From an uncultured Phycisphaerales bacterium (GTDB lineage: Bacteria; Planctomycetota; Phycisphaerae; WQYP01): 6,395 nt of DNA. Where the stretch lies: NCBI GenBank assembly GCA_937901265.1, contig CALCHA010000681.1:1-6395 (forward strand), written 5' to 3'. This document shows, one piece after another, positions 5,281-6,395 of this stretch. Below the pieces are notes generated by a model. It saw only the letters and a list, made by a program, of their open reading frames with translations. It was not told the origin of the DNA and ran no database searches. Each line of letters starts with the position of its first letter. Positions within the stretch are counted from its first letter, which is position 1. Position numbers and translations under genes: made by a program.

Positions 5281-6395
5281 GCGGGGTGCGTCCGACAATC
5301 GGCATCACGATGGGGGATCCGGCGGGGATTGGTGCGGAGATCATCGTCAAGTCGCTGGCGGACCCGGAACTGCGCCGCCGGGCGCGCTTCGTCATCTTCG
5401 GGCTCAACGAATTGCTGGCCTACACCGCCGACCTCGCGGAGATCGAGCCTTTCTGGTGGCGCGACCAGCATGATCGTTTTCACGGCTTGATCGGCGGCGG
5501 GACCACGCTACCGGAGAAGCTGCGCGATCCGCCCTACGCGCAGGATGTCGTGGTTCTTGATTACGACGAATTCTCCATCCTCGGCCTGGGGACGCGGGGA
5601 GCATCCCGGGCGGGCGGGCAGGCGTCAATGGCCTTTGTGAGCGACGCCATCGCCGCGGCGCTGAAACACAAGATCGATGCGGTGGTGACCGCGCCGATCT
5701 GCAAGGAAAGCTGGAAGCTGGCGGGTTTTGATCGCTGGCCGGGGCATACGGAGCTGCTGGCGGAGCGCACCAAGGCGCGGCGGTATGCCATGATGTTCGC
5801 CGCACCGCGGCCCGTGGCGGGGGCGACGCCGGAAAAGCCCGAAAGGACGGCGGGCGCGACCGGCATGAGCGGGATGATTCCCGACTACAAGGGGCTGCGG
5901 GTGGTGCTGTGCACGATTCATGTGCCGCTCTTTGAGCTGCGGAACACGTTCAAGATCGGCACGGTGTATGACCCGCTGGATCTGGCGAACACGGCGTTGA
6001 AGGAGTGGTTCGGGATCGACAAGCCGCGGATCGCGGTGTGCGGGCTCAATCCCCATGCGTCGGAAAACGGGCAGTTCGGCGATGAGGAAAAGCGGCTGAT
6101 TGAACCGGCGATCATGATGGCCCGGCAGCACGGGATCGACGCGCATGGCCCCTTTCCTGCGGACACGATTTTCCTGAAGGCGGCGCAGGGGCAGTATGAC
6201 CTGGTGGTCGCGATGTACCACGACCAGGGGCTGATCCCGGTAAAACTGCTGGATTTCGCGGGGACGGTGAATCTGACGCTCGGCTTGCCGATCGTGCGGA
6301 CAAGCCCGGACCATGGGACGGCCTTTGATATCGCGGGGAAAAACAGGGCGGATGCGGGGAGCATGAAGGCGGCGATCCGGATGGCGATTGACATC
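5277..6395 (+). CDS. pdxA: 4-hydroxythreonine-4-phosphate dehydrogenase, C-terminus cut by window edge
   Basis: PdxA oxidises 4-phosphohydroxy-L-threonine with NAD(P)+ in the DXP-dependent pathway to pyridoxal 5'-phosphate. The 373 visible residues include GITMGDPAGIGAEI at the N-terminus (9-22), VVTAPICKESW (136-146), PGHTELLAERT with the substrate-binding His157-Thr158, TIHVPL with His215, GLNPHASENGQFGDEE with His260, AMYHDQGLIPVK with His315, and VNLTLGLPIVRTSPDHGTAF. His215, His260 and His315 keep the 45- and 55-residue spacing of the three metal ligands known from E. coli PdxA (166, 211, 266). Between His157 and His215 there are about 28 extra residues, Pro/Ala/Thr/Gly-rich (about 176-204). 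Only the last few residues should be missing. The ATG overlaps the ribE stop (ATGA), which implies translational coupling. Because the metal site is complete I expect an active enzyme; a PdxA2-type role on another phosphate substrate is a less likely alternative. Confidence 0.93.
   Translation, partial: MSGVRPTIGITMGDPAGIGAEIIVKSLADPELRRRARFVIFGLNELLAYTADLAEIEPFWWRDQHDRFHGLIGGGTTLPEKLRDPPYAQDVVVLDYDEFSILGLGTRGASRAGGQASMAFVSDAIAAALKHKIDAVVTAPICKESWKLAGFDRWPGHTELLAERTKARRYAMMFAAPRPVAGATPEKPERTAGATGMSGMIPDYKGLRVVLCTIHVPLFELRNTFKIGTVYDPLDLANTALKEWFGIDKPRIAVCGLNPHASENGQFGDEEKRLIEPAIMMARQHGIDAHGPFPADTIFLKAAQGQYDLVVAMYHDQGLIPVKLLDFAGTVNLTLGLPIVRTSPDHGTAFDIAGKNRADAGSMKAAIRMAIDI

Overview
The window is GC-rich and gene-dense. 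Five complete or near-complete protein genes plus one small one read as a single bacterial background. I infer a Verrucomicrobia-like organism. The reasons are the Bacteroidetes/Verrucomicrobia-type 'alternative GlmU' protein, an ECF sigma factor paired with a membrane anti-sigma factor, weak Shine-Dalgarno sequences at several genes, and the general protein style. This is an inference from protein character and not a database match. The first ~230 bases look different: they hold the start of a minus-strand haem-binding membrane protein whose sequence resembles actinobacterial (Thermoleophilia-like) proteins.

Layout from left to right. Bases 1-214 (minus) are the N-terminal part of a ferric-reductase-like membrane protein running off the left edge. 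Bases ~241-363 (plus) are the last ~40 codons of a different gene, possibly a UDPGP-family uridylyltransferase, with no upstream body. The two cannot both be intact here, so a junction (assembly chimera or real rearrangement) is likely at about 230-250. Bases 364-657 hold no convincing gene but begin with a dense G-run (G-quadruplex-type) tract. Bases 658-1269 and 1281-1997 (plus) encode an ECF sigma factor and its probable single-pass membrane anti-sigma factor, closely spaced as a two-gene operon.

A minus-strand cluster converges on this pair: a GT2 glycosyltransferase (4432-3506), a GlmU-like sugar-phosphate nucleotidyltransferase/acyltransferase (3429-2176) and a 53-residue membrane miniprotein (2155-1994). 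The miniprotein's stop codon interlocks with that of the anti-sigma gene. The cluster probably serves envelope or polysaccharide sugar metabolism. After a 143-base divergent intergenic region, the plus strand carries riboflavin synthase alpha subunit (4576-5280) and, overlapping by ATGA, pdxA (5277 to the right edge), joining vitamin B2 and B6 synthesis in one transcript.

I see no tRNA, rRNA, CRISPR array, insertion sequence, attachment site or recognisable riboswitch. The genes belong to known families and I do not see a convincing new multi-gene system. The points most worth a second look are the probable chimeric junction at the left end, the G-run tracts just after two plus-strand stop codons, the unannotated 53-residue membrane protein, and a ~28-residue insertion in PdxA.
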